NCBI GenBank assembly: GCA_038259365.1
Contig: JBBSOW010000009.1
Coordinates: 1-53,437, forward strand
Reading direction: 5' to 3'
DNA: 53,437 nucleotides
DNA from: JBBSOW01 sp038259365
GTDB taxonomy: Bacteria; Actinomycetota; Actinomycetes; Propionibacteriales; Propionibacteriaceae
Shown: positions 32,908 through 40,747 of the stretch, piece by piece
Numbering within the stretch: the first letter of the stretch is position 1
How the letters are laid out: each line of letters begins with the position of its first letter
Translations under genes and position numbers: made by a program
The notes under the pieces: generated by a model
Databases searched by the model: none
Seen by the model: the letters and a program-made list of their open reading frames with translations, nothing else
Told to the model about the DNA's origin: nothing

Positions 32908-33813
32908 ATGCGAATCTTCTTCACCGGGGGCAGCGGCAAGGCCGGCAAGCACGTGGCCTCCTACCTCGCCGACCAGGGCCATCACGTCACGAACGCCGAT
33001 CTCGTCCCGCTCGGGCACCCCGCGGTGGCCGACCTTCGGGTGGACCTGACCGACGCGGGTCAGACGTACTCCGCGTTGGCCGGGCTGGCGAGGATGGATG
33101 AGCTCGAGCTCTCCCGCCAGCCCAGCTATGACGCCGTGGTGCACTTCGCCGCGTTGCCGGCGATCCTCCTCGCCCCCGACGCGACCACGTACGCGACGAA
33201 CGTGCTGAGCACCTACAACGTGCTCGAGGCCGCGACCCGGCTGGGGGTCGGCAAGGTGGTGTTCGCCTCCTCCGAGACGACCTACGGCATCTGCTTCGCC
33301 CAGGGCGAGCGGCGGCCCCAATACGTGCCGGTCGACGAGGAGCATCCGACGGTCCCGGAGGACTCGTACGCGATGTCCAAGGTGGCGAACGAGGTGACGG
33401 CGCGTTCGTTCCAGGCCCGCACCGGCGTCGACATCTACGGCCTGCGGATCAACAACGTCATCGAGCCCCACGAGTACGCCGAGAACTTCCCGGCCTACCT
33501 CGACGACCCGTCGTTGCGCCGGCGCAACATCTTCGCCTACATCGACACCCGCGACCTGTCTCAGCTGGTGCAGCGGTGCCTGGAGACCGACGGGCTGGGG
33601 TATCAGGTGTTCAACGTCGCCAACGCCGACATGTCGGTCTCGATCACCACCGAGGAGGTCCGGGAACGCTTCTATCCCGGCGTGACCATGAAGAGGGAGA
33701 TGGGCCGCGACGAGACGTTCTTCGCCATCGACAAGGCGCGCAACCTGCTCGGCTACGCCCCCCAGCACTCCTGGCGCGACGTCCTTCCCGAGCCAGGGGC
33801 CCGGTTGGATTGA
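32908..33813 (+). CDS. NAD(P)-dependent oxidoreductase/epimerase, extended SDR family
   Basis: 301-residue Rossmann-fold protein. The nucleotide-binding loop is FFTGGSGKAGKHV (TGGxGxxG). The catalytic Ser/Tyr-Lys region reads VFASSETTYG with EDSYAMSKVANE (YxxxK). The C-terminal part (AYIDTRDLSQLVQRCLE, VFNVANADMS) is typical of sugar-nucleotide epimerase-like SDRs; the substrate is unknown. The ATG at 32908 starts directly with the beta strand MRIFFTGG; a GTG 4 codons earlier is possible. It is a lone gene with a copy of one palindromic repeat on each side. Confidence 0.85.
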   Translation: MRIFFTGGSGKAGKHVASYLADQGHHVTNADLVPLGHPAVADLRVDLTDAGQTYSALAGLARMDELELSRQPSYDAVVHFAALPAILLAPDATTYATNVLSTYNVLEAATRLGVGKVVFASSETTYGICFAQGERRPQYVPVDEEHPTVPEDSYAMSKVANEVTARSFQARTGVDIYGLRINNVIEPHEYAENFPAYLDDPSLRRRNIFAYIDTRDLSQLVQRCLETDGLGYQVFNVANADMSVSITTEEVRERFYPGVTMKREMGRDETFFAIDKARNLLGYAPQHSWRDVLPEPGARLD

Positions 33814-33866
33814 CCCGGCTCCGGGAGCATCGGGCCGAAGCCACGGTGGAGTTCGGCACCGGCCGA

Positions 33867-33943
33867 CCTACGCGAACTGCCCCCGAGTGGTGCGCCGAGT
33901 CTCTATAGCGGTTGGCGGTCCACTCAGGGGCAGTTTGAGTAGG
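33867..33943. repeat. Long palindromic repeat, copy 2
   Basis: Second copy of the element at 32781-32853. Left arm GAACTGCCCCCGAGTGG (33874-33890), right arm CCACTCAGGGGCAGTTTG (33920-33937), with flanking CCTAC/GTAGG (33867-33871, 33939-33943) extending the stem. The 63-nt core has the same length in both copies, and the centre again contains CTATAG. Arms are nearly identical between copies while the inside differs, with pairing largely kept. Confidence 0.9.
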
Positions 33944-33957
33944 CGTCGGCGGCCCGG

Positions 33958-33971
33958 ATGACTTTTGTCAT
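33958..33971. promoter_or_regulatory. Candidate response-regulator operator ATGAC-TTTT-GTCAT
   Basis: Perfect 5-bp inverted repeat with a 4-nt T spacer, 59 nt upstream of the ABC transporter gene. The downstream operon codes for a two-component pair of the NarL class, which usually binds such short palindromes near its own promoter. Binding by the regulator at 36952-37575 is inference. Confidence 0.5.
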
Positions 33972-34029
33972 GGCAAAGTCCTGACGCGGGGCCATCGTGC
34001 CCGGCGTCGATGCGGGCCAGGATCGGGTT

Positions 34030-34923
34030 ATGGACAACACCATCTCTCCCGCCATCGGCCTTGAAGGCGTCACCAAGTCGTTCGGTTCCGTGCGAGCCGT
34101 CGACGACATCACCCTCAGCGTTCCGCGCGGCCAGATGCTGGCCTTCCTCGTCCCCAACGGCGCCGGAAAATCCACCACCACCGAGATGATCCTGGGCATC
34201 CAGCGCCCCGACGCCGGCCGGATCACCGTGCTGGGCCAGGACCCCACGGCGGCGATGCGGGCGGGCGCCATCGGCGCGATGCTCCAGAACGGCGTTCTCC
34301 TCGACACCGTCAAGGTCAAGCAGTTGCTGACGCTGATGCGCGGTCTGCATCTGCACCCGCTCGCCCTGGACGACGTCATCGAGCGCGCCGACATCGGCGA
34401 TCTGCTCCACCAGAACTGCGCCAAGCTCTCGGGCGGTCAGGCGCAGCGGGTGCGCACCGCCCTGGCGCTGCTGCCCGACCCCGACCTGCTGCTCCTCGAC
34501 GAGCCGACGGTCGGGATGGACGTGGAGACGCGGCGCAGGTTCTGGGCCAACATCTCCGGCATCGCCGCCGAGGGCCGGACCGTCGTCTTCGCCACCCACT
34601 ACCTCGACGAGGCCGACGAGTACGCCGACCGCGTGGTGGTCATCGCCGATGGGCGCATCGTCGCCGACGGTACGGGCTCCACCATCAAGCAGTCCGTTGC
34701 CGGCAGGAGCCTCAGTTTCGTCCCATCGGCCGAGCGGGACTGGGCCCTCCTCGAGGGGGTCCGCAACGTCGACCGGATCGGGGATCGAATTACCCTGCAT
34801 TGCAGAGATTCCGACGCCGCCGTGCGTGCCGTCTTGGCCGCCGACCCCGGGGCCGCCGAGATCGAGATCCGCTCCGTCCGGCTGGAAGACGCCTTCGTCC
34901 AACTCACCTCGCCCGTCGCCTGA
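34030..34923 (+). CDS. ABC transporter ATP-binding protein (ABC-2 exporter type)
   Basis: 297-residue cytosolic ATPase of the drug/daunorubicin-type exporter class. The signature motif LSGGQAQRVRTALAL, Walker B LLLLDEPTVGMD and H-loop FATHYLDEAD are normal. The Walker A reads V41-PNGAGKS: the first Gly of GxxxxGK(S/T) is replaced by Val, an unusual change, though the GAGKS core is kept. The ATG at 34030 follows CAGGAT-N6, a near match to a leaderless -10 box; no Shine-Dalgarno is seen. It is first in an operon with a permease, a histidine kinase and a response regulator. The cargo is unknown. Confidence 0.88.
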   Translation: MDNTISPAIGLEGVTKSFGSVRAVDDITLSVPRGQMLAFLVPNGAGKSTTTEMILGIQRPDAGRITVLGQDPTAAMRAGAIGAMLQNGVLLDTVKVKQLLTLMRGLHLHPLALDDVIERADIGDLLHQNCAKLSGGQAQRVRTALALLPDPDLLLLDEPTVGMDVETRRRFWANISGIAAEGRTVVFATHYLDEADEYADRVVVIADGRIVADGTGSTIKQSVAGRSLSFVPSAERDWALLEGVRNVDRIGDRITLHCRDSDAAVRAVLAADPGAAEIEIRSVRLEDAFVQLTSPVA

Positions 34924-34952
34924 ACCGACCAGCTCAAGACTAGGGACTCGCC

Positions 34953-35759
34953 ATGACCAGCCTCACCAGCAAACCCGAAGCCACCGCAATCGACGGCACA
35001 TCGCCGCCTCCGCGGCGCAACGTCACCGCCTTCTACACCGCTCAATCCATCCTCTTGAGCTTGCGGGAGTGGGCGTTCGTCATCTTCACCGTGGCGCTGC
35101 CGGTGATGATGTACCTGCTGTTCTCCCAGCTTTTCGGCGATTTCACCGCGGGTGAGACGACGGCCGGCGCGCTGATCATGGTCAACATGGCCGCCTACGG
35201 GGCGCTCGGCGCCGCGCTGACCGCCGGGGCTCAGTTGCAGATCGAGCGGCGCACCGGCTGGTTCCGTCAGCTCATGCTGACGGGACTCACCCCGGGTGGC
35301 TTCATCACCGGCAAGATCGTCACCGCCCTGGCGCTCGTGCTGCCGGCCATCGTCATCGTGTTCGGTGTCAGCTTCACGGTTGGCGGAGTGCGGGCGCCCG
35401 CCCACGTGTGGCTGCTCTCCGGGGCGATGATTTGGGTCTCGATCCTACCCATGGTGCTGCTCGGACTCGTCTTGGCCTTGTGGTTGAAGTCCGAGACCGT
35501 GGGCGCGGTGACGACGATCCTGCTGCTGGCCCTCGCCGCCCTGGGCGGCTTATGGATCCCGGTCGACATGATGCCCGGTGGCATGTCCACCCTCGCTCAG
35601 GCGCTGCCGAGCTACTGGATCGGGGAGTTCGGCCGCTGGCAGCTCCTGGGCAGCGCATTCCCGGTGAAGGGACTCGCGATCATGGCGGGCTGGGTGCTCG
35701 TGCTCACCGGCCTCGCCATCGTGGGCTACCGTCGAGCCGTCGGCGAATCCAAACGCTAG
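34953..35759 (+). CDS. ABC-2 type transporter permease
   Basis: 268-residue membrane subunit with six hydrophobic segments, the first after about 35 polar residues (LREWAFVIFTVALPVMMYLL). The ABC-2 hallmark region (GWFRQLMLTGLTPGGFITGK) lies between segments two and three, and a segment with IPVDMMPGGMSTLAQALPSY is typical of the fifth loop. It lies 29 nt after the ATPase gene and 8 nt before the kinase gene. With the ATPase it would form a homodimeric exporter. Confidence 0.88.
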   Translation: MTSLTSKPEATAIDGTSPPPRRNVTAFYTAQSILLSLREWAFVIFTVALPVMMYLLFSQLFGDFTAGETTAGALIMVNMAAYGALGAALTAGAQLQIERRTGWFRQLMLTGLTPGGFITGKIVTALALVLPAIVIVFGVSFTVGGVRAPAHVWLLSGAMIWVSILPMVLLGLVLALWLKSETVGAVTTILLLALAALGGLWIPVDMMPGGMSTLAQALPSYWIGEFGRWQLLGSAFPVKGLAIMAGWVLVLTGLAIVGYRRAVGESKR

Positions 35760-35767
35760 ACGCCACC

Positions 35768-36955
35768 ATGGCGGAGAGGATCCAGGTGATGAGCAGAGAC
35801 CGTGCTGGACGATTCACCGATAGCCTCCTCGCCCGCATGCGCCACAGTGGCTTGTGGATCTACGCCTCCGGGCTCGTCTTCCTCGGCTTCGTCTTGGTGC
35901 CCGCCTTTACCGACGGGCTGGGTCTGGCCACGAAGGCCAGACTGATCGGCATCTGTCTCGTCATCGCGGTGGCCTACGTCGGCACGACGATGGCGGAGGG
36001 CTGGAGTCTGCGAGGCAGATGGCTTTGGATCGGTTTCGTCGTCGGATCCATCTGCCTGCTCCTCCCCGACGTCGGCTGGCCTGCGGTCTATTTCGTGTTC
36101 TACGTCACCATCGCCCAGGCCGCCCTGTTGCCCTTTCGGCAGGCCCGGATCGCGATCGCCGCCACCGGGCTCGTGGTCTCGCTCGGCAGCATCAGCCAGA
36201 CCGACTGGCTCGGGACCATGCTGGGGCTCGCCGCCATCGTCTCCGCCTACGCCATGCTGTTCGGGATCGAGGAGGGGGCCAACCTGCGTAAGCTCCAGGC
36301 GCTGGAGCAGCGCAACGCGGGTTTAGCGGTCGCGGTCGAACGCGAGCGGATCGGCCGGGACCTGCACGATATCCTGGGGCATTCCCTGACGGCCGTGGCG
36401 GTAAAGAGCCAACTCGCCCTCCGACTGATCGAGCAGGACCCGGCGGCCGCCGCCGAACAGGTCGCCGAGGTGGAGACCATCGCTCGCCAGGCCTTGAGCG
36501 ACGTCCGGGCTACCGCTTCGGGGATGCGCGAGGTCAGCGCCGCCGCGGAAATGGCATCGGCCCAATCGGTGTTGCTCGCCGCCGGCGTCGAGCCCCACGT
36601 GCCCTCGGCGGCACCGCTGCTCGGTCCGGAGTTGAACGAACTCTTCGGCTTTGCCATCCGCGAGGGCGTCACCAACGTCGTCCGGCACGCCGACGCGCAA
36701 ACGTGCCGCATCGAGCTGAGCGAGACCGCCGTGCGGATCATCGACGACGGTCACGGCGCGCCGAGCCGACGCGGCAACGGCCTGACGGGGCTGGCCGAGC
36801 GGGCGAAGGAATCCGGTGCGTTCCTGGACGTACGGCCAGGAACGCACGGCGTCGGCACCGTGCTGGAGGTGACGAGCCAGCGGTCGAACTACAGCACGCC
36901 ACAAGACCAAAGCGAACCGGTGGCGACCCAAGACAGCGTCCAGGAGGCGCGGTGA
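35768..36955 (+). CDS. Sensor histidine kinase, HisKA_3 (DesK/LiaS/NarL-partner) class
   Basis: 395-residue membrane kinase. The N-terminal half holds four or five hydrophobic segments (for example WIYASGLVFLGFVLVPAF) with no large extracellular domain, so it may sense the membrane or the transporter. A short coiled stretch leads to the phosphorylation motif ERERIGRDLHDILGHSLTAV with His200. The ATPase part is partly reduced but has the N box (REGVTNVVRHADA), DDGHGAPSRRGNGLTGLAERA and a final GTVLEV. The ATG at 35768 is used; an ATG at 35789 after AGGTG is possible. Overlaps the regulator gene by 4 nt. Confidence 0.88.
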   Translation: MAERIQVMSRDRAGRFTDSLLARMRHSGLWIYASGLVFLGFVLVPAFTDGLGLATKARLIGICLVIAVAYVGTTMAEGWSLRGRWLWIGFVVGSICLLLPDVGWPAVYFVFYVTIAQAALLPFRQARIAIAATGLVVSLGSISQTDWLGTMLGLAAIVSAYAMLFGIEEGANLRKLQALEQRNAGLAVAVERERIGRDLHDILGHSLTAVAVKSQLALRLIEQDPAAAAEQVAEVETIARQALSDVRATASGMREVSAAAEMASAQSVLLAAGVEPHVPSAAPLLGPELNELFGFAIREGVTNVVRHADAQTCRIELSETAVRIIDDGHGAPSRRGNGLTGLAERAKESGAFLDVRPGTHGVGTVLEVTSQRSNYSTPQDQSEPVATQDSVQEAR

Positions 36956-37575
36956 TCACCGTTGTGGTGGCAGACGATCAGGCGATGATCCGATCGGCGC
37001 TCGCGGCGATGCTGTCGTTGGAGCACGATCTGGAGGTCCTAGCGCGGGCCGGCAACTGCGCCGAGGCGATCGCCGCGGCCGAGCAGTACCGACCCGACGT
37101 CGTGCTCCTCGACGTTCAGATGCCGGCGGGCCCGGGCTCTTCGGCGGGCAACGGTATCGAGGCCACCCCGCTGATCCTGTCCGCGAGTCCGAAGAGCCGC
37201 GTGATCATCGTGACCACCTTCGGCCGTCCCGGATATCTGCGGCGCGCGATGGAGTCGGGTGCGGTGGGCTTCATGGTCAAGGATGCGCCGGGGGAGCGCT
37301 TGGTGGACGCCGTGCGCCGGGCCGCCCGGGGCTTGCGGGTCGTCGATCCGGAACTGGCCGCGGCCAGCCTCAGCGTCGGGGCGTCACCGCTGTCGGCCAA
37401 AGAGGCCGAGGTGCTGCGAGCCGCCGCCAAGGGCGGCGGGACGGCCGAGATCGCCGGGCGCGTCCACCTGTCCGAGGGGACGGTGCGCAACCATCTATCC
37501 GCCGCCATCGGCAAGGTCGGTGCCGCCAACCGAGCCGAGGCGATTCGCGTGGCCACCGATCAGGGCTGGCTGTAG
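36952..37575 (+). CDS. Response regulator, NarL/LuxR class
   Basis: 207-residue DNA-binding regulator. The receiver has D8-D9, the phosphoacceptor D54 (VVLLDVQMP), the TTFGRPGYLRRAMESGAVGF switch region and Lys in VKDAPGERL. The C-terminal LuxR-type HTH reads LSAKEAEVLRAAAKGGGTAE and VHLSEGTVRNHLSAAIGKVG. GTG start overlapping the kinase stop by 4 nt (GTGA). Partner of the adjacent kinase; likely target is its own operon through the palindrome at 33958-33971. Confidence 0.92.
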   Translation: MITVVVADDQAMIRSALAAMLSLEHDLEVLARAGNCAEAIAAAEQYRPDVVLLDVQMPAGPGSSAGNGIEATPLILSASPKSRVIIVTTFGRPGYLRRAMESGAVGFMVKDAPGERLVDAVRRAARGLRVVDPELAAASLSVGASPLSAKEAEVLRAAAKGGGTAEIAGRVHLSEGTVRNHLSAAIGKVGAANRAEAIRVATDQGWL

Positions 37576-37594
37576 ACCCTTTCGTGGGGGGCGG

Positions 37595-38110
37595 TCATCC
37601 GGCGCTGGCGGAGATGCCGCGCAACGCCGAACCGCTGCCGACCTGGGCGCGAGAGATGATGCTGAGCTTGCCATCGGTCTCCAACACCACGGCCGCGACG
37701 GATTCCAACCCGCCGAAGCCGCTGCTGCGGACGGCGGCGCACAGGCTGTCTTCGTCGATGCGCTCGGCCAGCATGACCTCGCTCAGCATGTGACCGTCGC
37801 GAAGCAGCACGGTGGGTTGGGAGGTCAACGCTCTGCGCACGGCGTCCGAGCGGGTGGAGGCCCACGCGCTCACGAACTGCAGGCCCGCCAGGACGGCCAG
37901 CGCCAAGGCCCCCTCGGTCCAGGAGACCGACCCGCTCAGCGCCACGCTGGCCAATACCGAGCCCAGCGCCACCGTGACGATGAAGTCGAACGCGTTGAGT
38001 TGGGCCAGGGTGCGCTTGCCACTGATCCGCAGCAGCAAGACCAGCCACACGTAGGCCAGGGAGGCGCTGACGAGGACGCCGACCAGGTCGGAGATGTTGT
38101 CGTAAAGCAT
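37595..38110 (-). CDS. DUF421 (YetF-like) membrane protein
   Basis: 171-residue protein with three N-terminal hydrophobic segments (DLVGVLVSASLAYVWLVLLL onwards) and a cytoplasmic domain. The DUF421 signature is clear: RISGKRTLAQLNAFDFIVTV, then VLLRDGHMLSEVMLAERIDE and a final GKLSIISR. The function is poorly known. The ATG at 38110 has AGAGG upstream on the minus strand. It converges with the response regulator gene, 19 nt apart. The product is shorter than some YetF proteins because one of the two C-terminal repeats is abbreviated. Confidence 0.85.
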   Translation of the reverse strand: MLYDNISDLVGVLVSASLAYVWLVLLLRISGKRTLAQLNAFDFIVTVALGSVLASVALSGSVSWTEGALALAVLAGLQFVSAWASTRSDAVRRALTSQPTVLLRDGHMLSEVMLAERIDEDSLCAAVRSSGFGGLESVAAVVLETDGKLSIISRAQVGSGSALRGISASAG

Positions 38111-38409
38111 TGGGGAGACCTCTTGTCGATCGCGGTGGATGGGTGGAAGTCCGCCGGGGCGAGCGGAGCTTGTTGGTATAAAGCCCTCCTCGAAGGGGAT
38201 CACCTGCCTGCTAAGACCGATCGGGCGCGACGACTACATCAGGGGGCTTCGATAGACCCTAACCGGCCGTCGCGCTCGATATTGGGCGGCACGCTCGGGT
38301 TCGGTCCGGTCTCGCTCACCCCGGCGCTTCGCGCTCAGGGTGCGAACTGAGCGGGAAGCCCCATGTCGAGCGCGGCGAAAGAGGGAGGGCGCAGGCTCGC
38401 GGGTCAGGG
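38111..38409. other. Intergenic region without recognisable features
   Basis: About 300 nt upstream of the DUF421 gene. On the minus strand a TATACC-like -10 box (about 38173-38178) may serve that gene. No open frame with family character and no clear hairpin were seen. Confidence 0.35.
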
Positions 38410-38702
38410 CTAGCAGTCGTTATCTGGGCATCGCTGGGCCAATAGATCGACCAGCAGCACGCTCAATTGCTCGAAGCGGTCGGTTCCGAACTCCGCTGCC
38501 CAGTCCCGCTCGATCTCGACGAAGAGCTGCCGGACCAACCGCTGGTTTTGCGTCGCCTGTCCGTGAGAGAGATCAGGCGGGCCCGCTGATCGCACGGACC
38601 GGGAGCGCTGGAGATGTATCCGTGCTGCTCCAGGTGGCTGATCGGTTGGGAGACCGCCTGCTTGGAGACCCCACACAGCCCCGCGATCTGGCCGAGTTGT
38701 AC
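38410..38702 (-). pseudogene. Frameshifted MarR-family regulator
   Basis: Starting at about 38702 on the minus strand, one frame reads VQLGQIAGLCGVSKQAVSQP, ISHLEQHGYISSAPGPCDQR and ARLISLTDRR, a clear MarR helix-turn-helix and wing. The sequence then continues in a different frame as TQNQRLVRQLFVEIERDWAA and ends at 38410 (LLAQRCPDNDC), the normal C-terminal dimerisation helix. One frameshift near 38556-38576 therefore breaks the gene. The N-terminal helix upstream of 38702 is not recognisable. It is divergent from the aldo/keto reductase gene, which such a regulator would typically control. Confidence 0.75.
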
Positions 38703-39181
38703 GCCGGACTACCGGGCCCGACACGCGTACCCCCACCACGGCGGCCTCGCTGGAACAACCCTTAGCGATCAAAGACCAGAACGAGCGCTCGGTTGCCCGC
38801 GACGGTGGTGGCCTATCCGGGGACCGCATCCAAGGCCGGACCGCCCGATCCGCGTCCCGCTACCAACGACCCTGGATACCTGTGACTGTTGACGACATGC
38901 CGCACCTCCACCTGGAAGGTGTTGAGGCGACATCTGTTGGAGTCCAGCATCAAGCACCATGTTCGCTCTCTCGGAAAACGGGTGCGCGTTCACGGGCTGC
39001 AACTACTCGATCATCGGCGGGACCGGCCAAGTCGTCGGCCGGGCCGGGGCTGCGCGGTCTCGAGCAGCAGACACATCCCGACGAGCGGGCGACTCAACTC
39101 TGCGTTAAGTTCGTAAAGCCTGCTTAGGCGCTTGGGGCGGTGTTGACCTGAGGTGCGGAGGGTCGGCGTAGCCTCGCAGTT
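38703..39181. other. Decayed region between the MarR pseudogene and the reductase, with a promoter at its right end
   Basis: No intact gene. On the minus strand fragments such as TFQVEVRHVVNSHRYPGSL look protein-like but match nothing I recognise. At the right end TTGACC (39143-39148) and TAGCCT (39169-39174, 7 nt before the ATG at 39182) form the probable leaderless promoter of the reductase, although the spacing between them (20 nt) is long. Confidence 0.45.
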
Positions 39182-40225
39182 ATGCGATACAGAACTCTCG
39201 GAAACTCAGGAACTTCGGTCTCGGTGCATTGTCTGGGGACGATGACCTTCGGAGCAGAAGCGGACGAATCAACCTCCGGGGCGATCCTCGACGCCTTCGT
39301 GGCGGCCGGAGGAAACTTCGTCGATATTGCCGATGTCTACGCCGCTGGCGTCAGCGAACAGATCGTGGGCCGTTGGATGCAAGCCCACCCCACCGAGGCC
39401 CGCGAGTTGGTGATCGCGACCAAGGGACGCTTCCCCGTCGCCGGCGAGAACGCTGTGGAAACCGGAGTGAACAACGTCGGTGCGTCGCGCCGGCATTTGC
39501 GGCTAGCCCTCGACGCGAGCCTGCGGCGCCTACAGATCGAGCACATCGACCTCTACCAGATTCACGCCTGGGACGCCCTGACTCCGATCGAGGAGACCGT
39601 ATCCTTCCTGGACCACGCGGTCGCCGCCGGTAAGATCGGGGCCTACGGATTCTCGAACTTCCTGGGGTGGCAACTCACAAAAGCCGTCCACGTTGCCCGC
39701 GCTCGCGGATGGGCGCCTCCGGTCACCCTCCAGCCGCAATACAACCTGCTGGTCCGAGGCATCGAGCACGAGGTCGTACCAGCGGCGCAGGACGCCAGCA
39801 TCGGTCTCCTTCCGTGGTCGCCGCTGGCCGGCGGATGGCTGACCGGGAAGTACGAGCGCGGGGCGGCACCGACCGGTGCGACCAGGCTGGGTGAGGATCC
39901 TGAGCGCGGGATGGAAGCGTGGGGACCTCGCAGCGAGGACGACTTCACCTGGAACGTCATCGACACCGTCAAAGCAGTCGCGAAGGAAACCGATGCGGAT
40001 GCCGCAACCGTCGCGCTCGCGTGGCTCGACGCCCAACCGGCAGTGACCAGTACGATCCTCGGCGCTCGCACCGTCGATCAGCTTGAGAAGAACCTCGCTG
40101 CTGTCGATCTAGAGCTGTCAGCCGAGCAGCTCGAGCGACTCTCCAAGGTGAGCGCGCCACAGACCGACGTGTACCCCTACGGTCCGCAGGCCGTCGCGCA
40201 AAGGTTCCGATCTGTAGAAGGGTGA
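39182..40225 (+). CDS. Aldo/keto reductase
   Basis: 347-residue NADPH-dependent oxidoreductase with the (beta/alpha)8 fold, of the YhdN/KCNAB-like branch. The catalytic tetrad is visible as D48, Y53 (VDIADVYAAG), K81 (ATKGRF) and H128 (YQIHAWD). Later motifs YGFSNFLGWQL and LLPWSPLAGGWLTGKY are also typical. The substrate is unknown. It stands alone, divergent from a broken MarR gene, and probably lost repression or gained another regulator. Ends 103 nt before the CHAT-like fragment on the other strand. Confidence 0.92.
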   Translation: MRYRTLGNSGTSVSVHCLGTMTFGAEADESTSGAILDAFVAAGGNFVDIADVYAAGVSEQIVGRWMQAHPTEARELVIATKGRFPVAGENAVETGVNNVGASRRHLRLALDASLRRLQIEHIDLYQIHAWDALTPIEETVSFLDHAVAAGKIGAYGFSNFLGWQLTKAVHVARARGWAPPVTLQPQYNLLVRGIEHEVVPAAQDASIGLLPWSPLAGGWLTGKYERGAAPTGATRLGEDPERGMEAWGPRSEDDFTWNVIDTVKAVAKETDADAATVALAWLDAQPAVTSTILGARTVDQLEKNLAAVDLELSAEQLERLSKVSAPQTDVYPYGPQAVAQRFRSVEG

Positions 40226-40327
40226 AGTCGTCGACCAGATAGGAGTGGGCTACCTCATCCTCCCCGCCATCAACCTGATCCCTACCGGTCAAATCCCCGA
40301 CCTCACCCGCCATCACGGCCATTCGCC

Positions 40328-40648
40328 TCAGCAAGTCGCCCGGGCCGGGCTCCACACCCGAGAATGTGGCCTAAGGCCTGCTGACGCGCATGCGTTAATG
40401 AAGATCAGCGGGCGGTGGTCGGTCAGCTCGACGGCTTCTAAGGTGGTTGCGTTCAGGGCGCCGCGTTCGAGTTCGCTCTCGAAGACGATCTTGGGGACGC
40501 CGGCCTGGTACTCGACGTGGACCAGGAGGTAGGCGAGCACCGAGCGGTCGCTGCGAAGTGAGTCGAATACTTCGGTAGCGGTGTGTACGGGGGCGCGGTA
40601 ACTGACCCAGAATCGCCCATTCGCAAGTTGCCACGCCGAAATACTCCT
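40328..40648 (-). pseudogene. Fragment of a CHAT-domain (caspase-like) protein
   Basis: A minus-strand frame open from about 40648 to 40328 contains NGRFWVSYRAPVHTATEVF, VEYQAGVPKIVFESELERG and, near its end, LTDHRPLIFINACASAGLRP. The last resembles the FxNAC(x)SG segment with the catalytic Cys of CHAT peptidases. No start codon with a binding site exists, the upstream His-containing part is missing, and the reading frame ends soon after the Cys. I regard it as a remnant. The family assignment rests on one motif and is tentative. Confidence 0.4.
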
Positions 40649-40747
40649 TAGCTATTGCCAAAGAGATTCTTATCCTGCTTTCATGATCTCGGCGGCACCT
40701 CTCGGTGGACACCACCCCATCCCTTCCACGCTAAGGATGCACAGATC

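Noticed and set aside
40655..40747. Upstream extension of the cell-wall hydrolase and a possible c-di-AMP riboswitch in its leader
   Set aside because: The extension precedes a perfect signal peptide, and I could not find the conserved ydaO-type motifs in this short leader.
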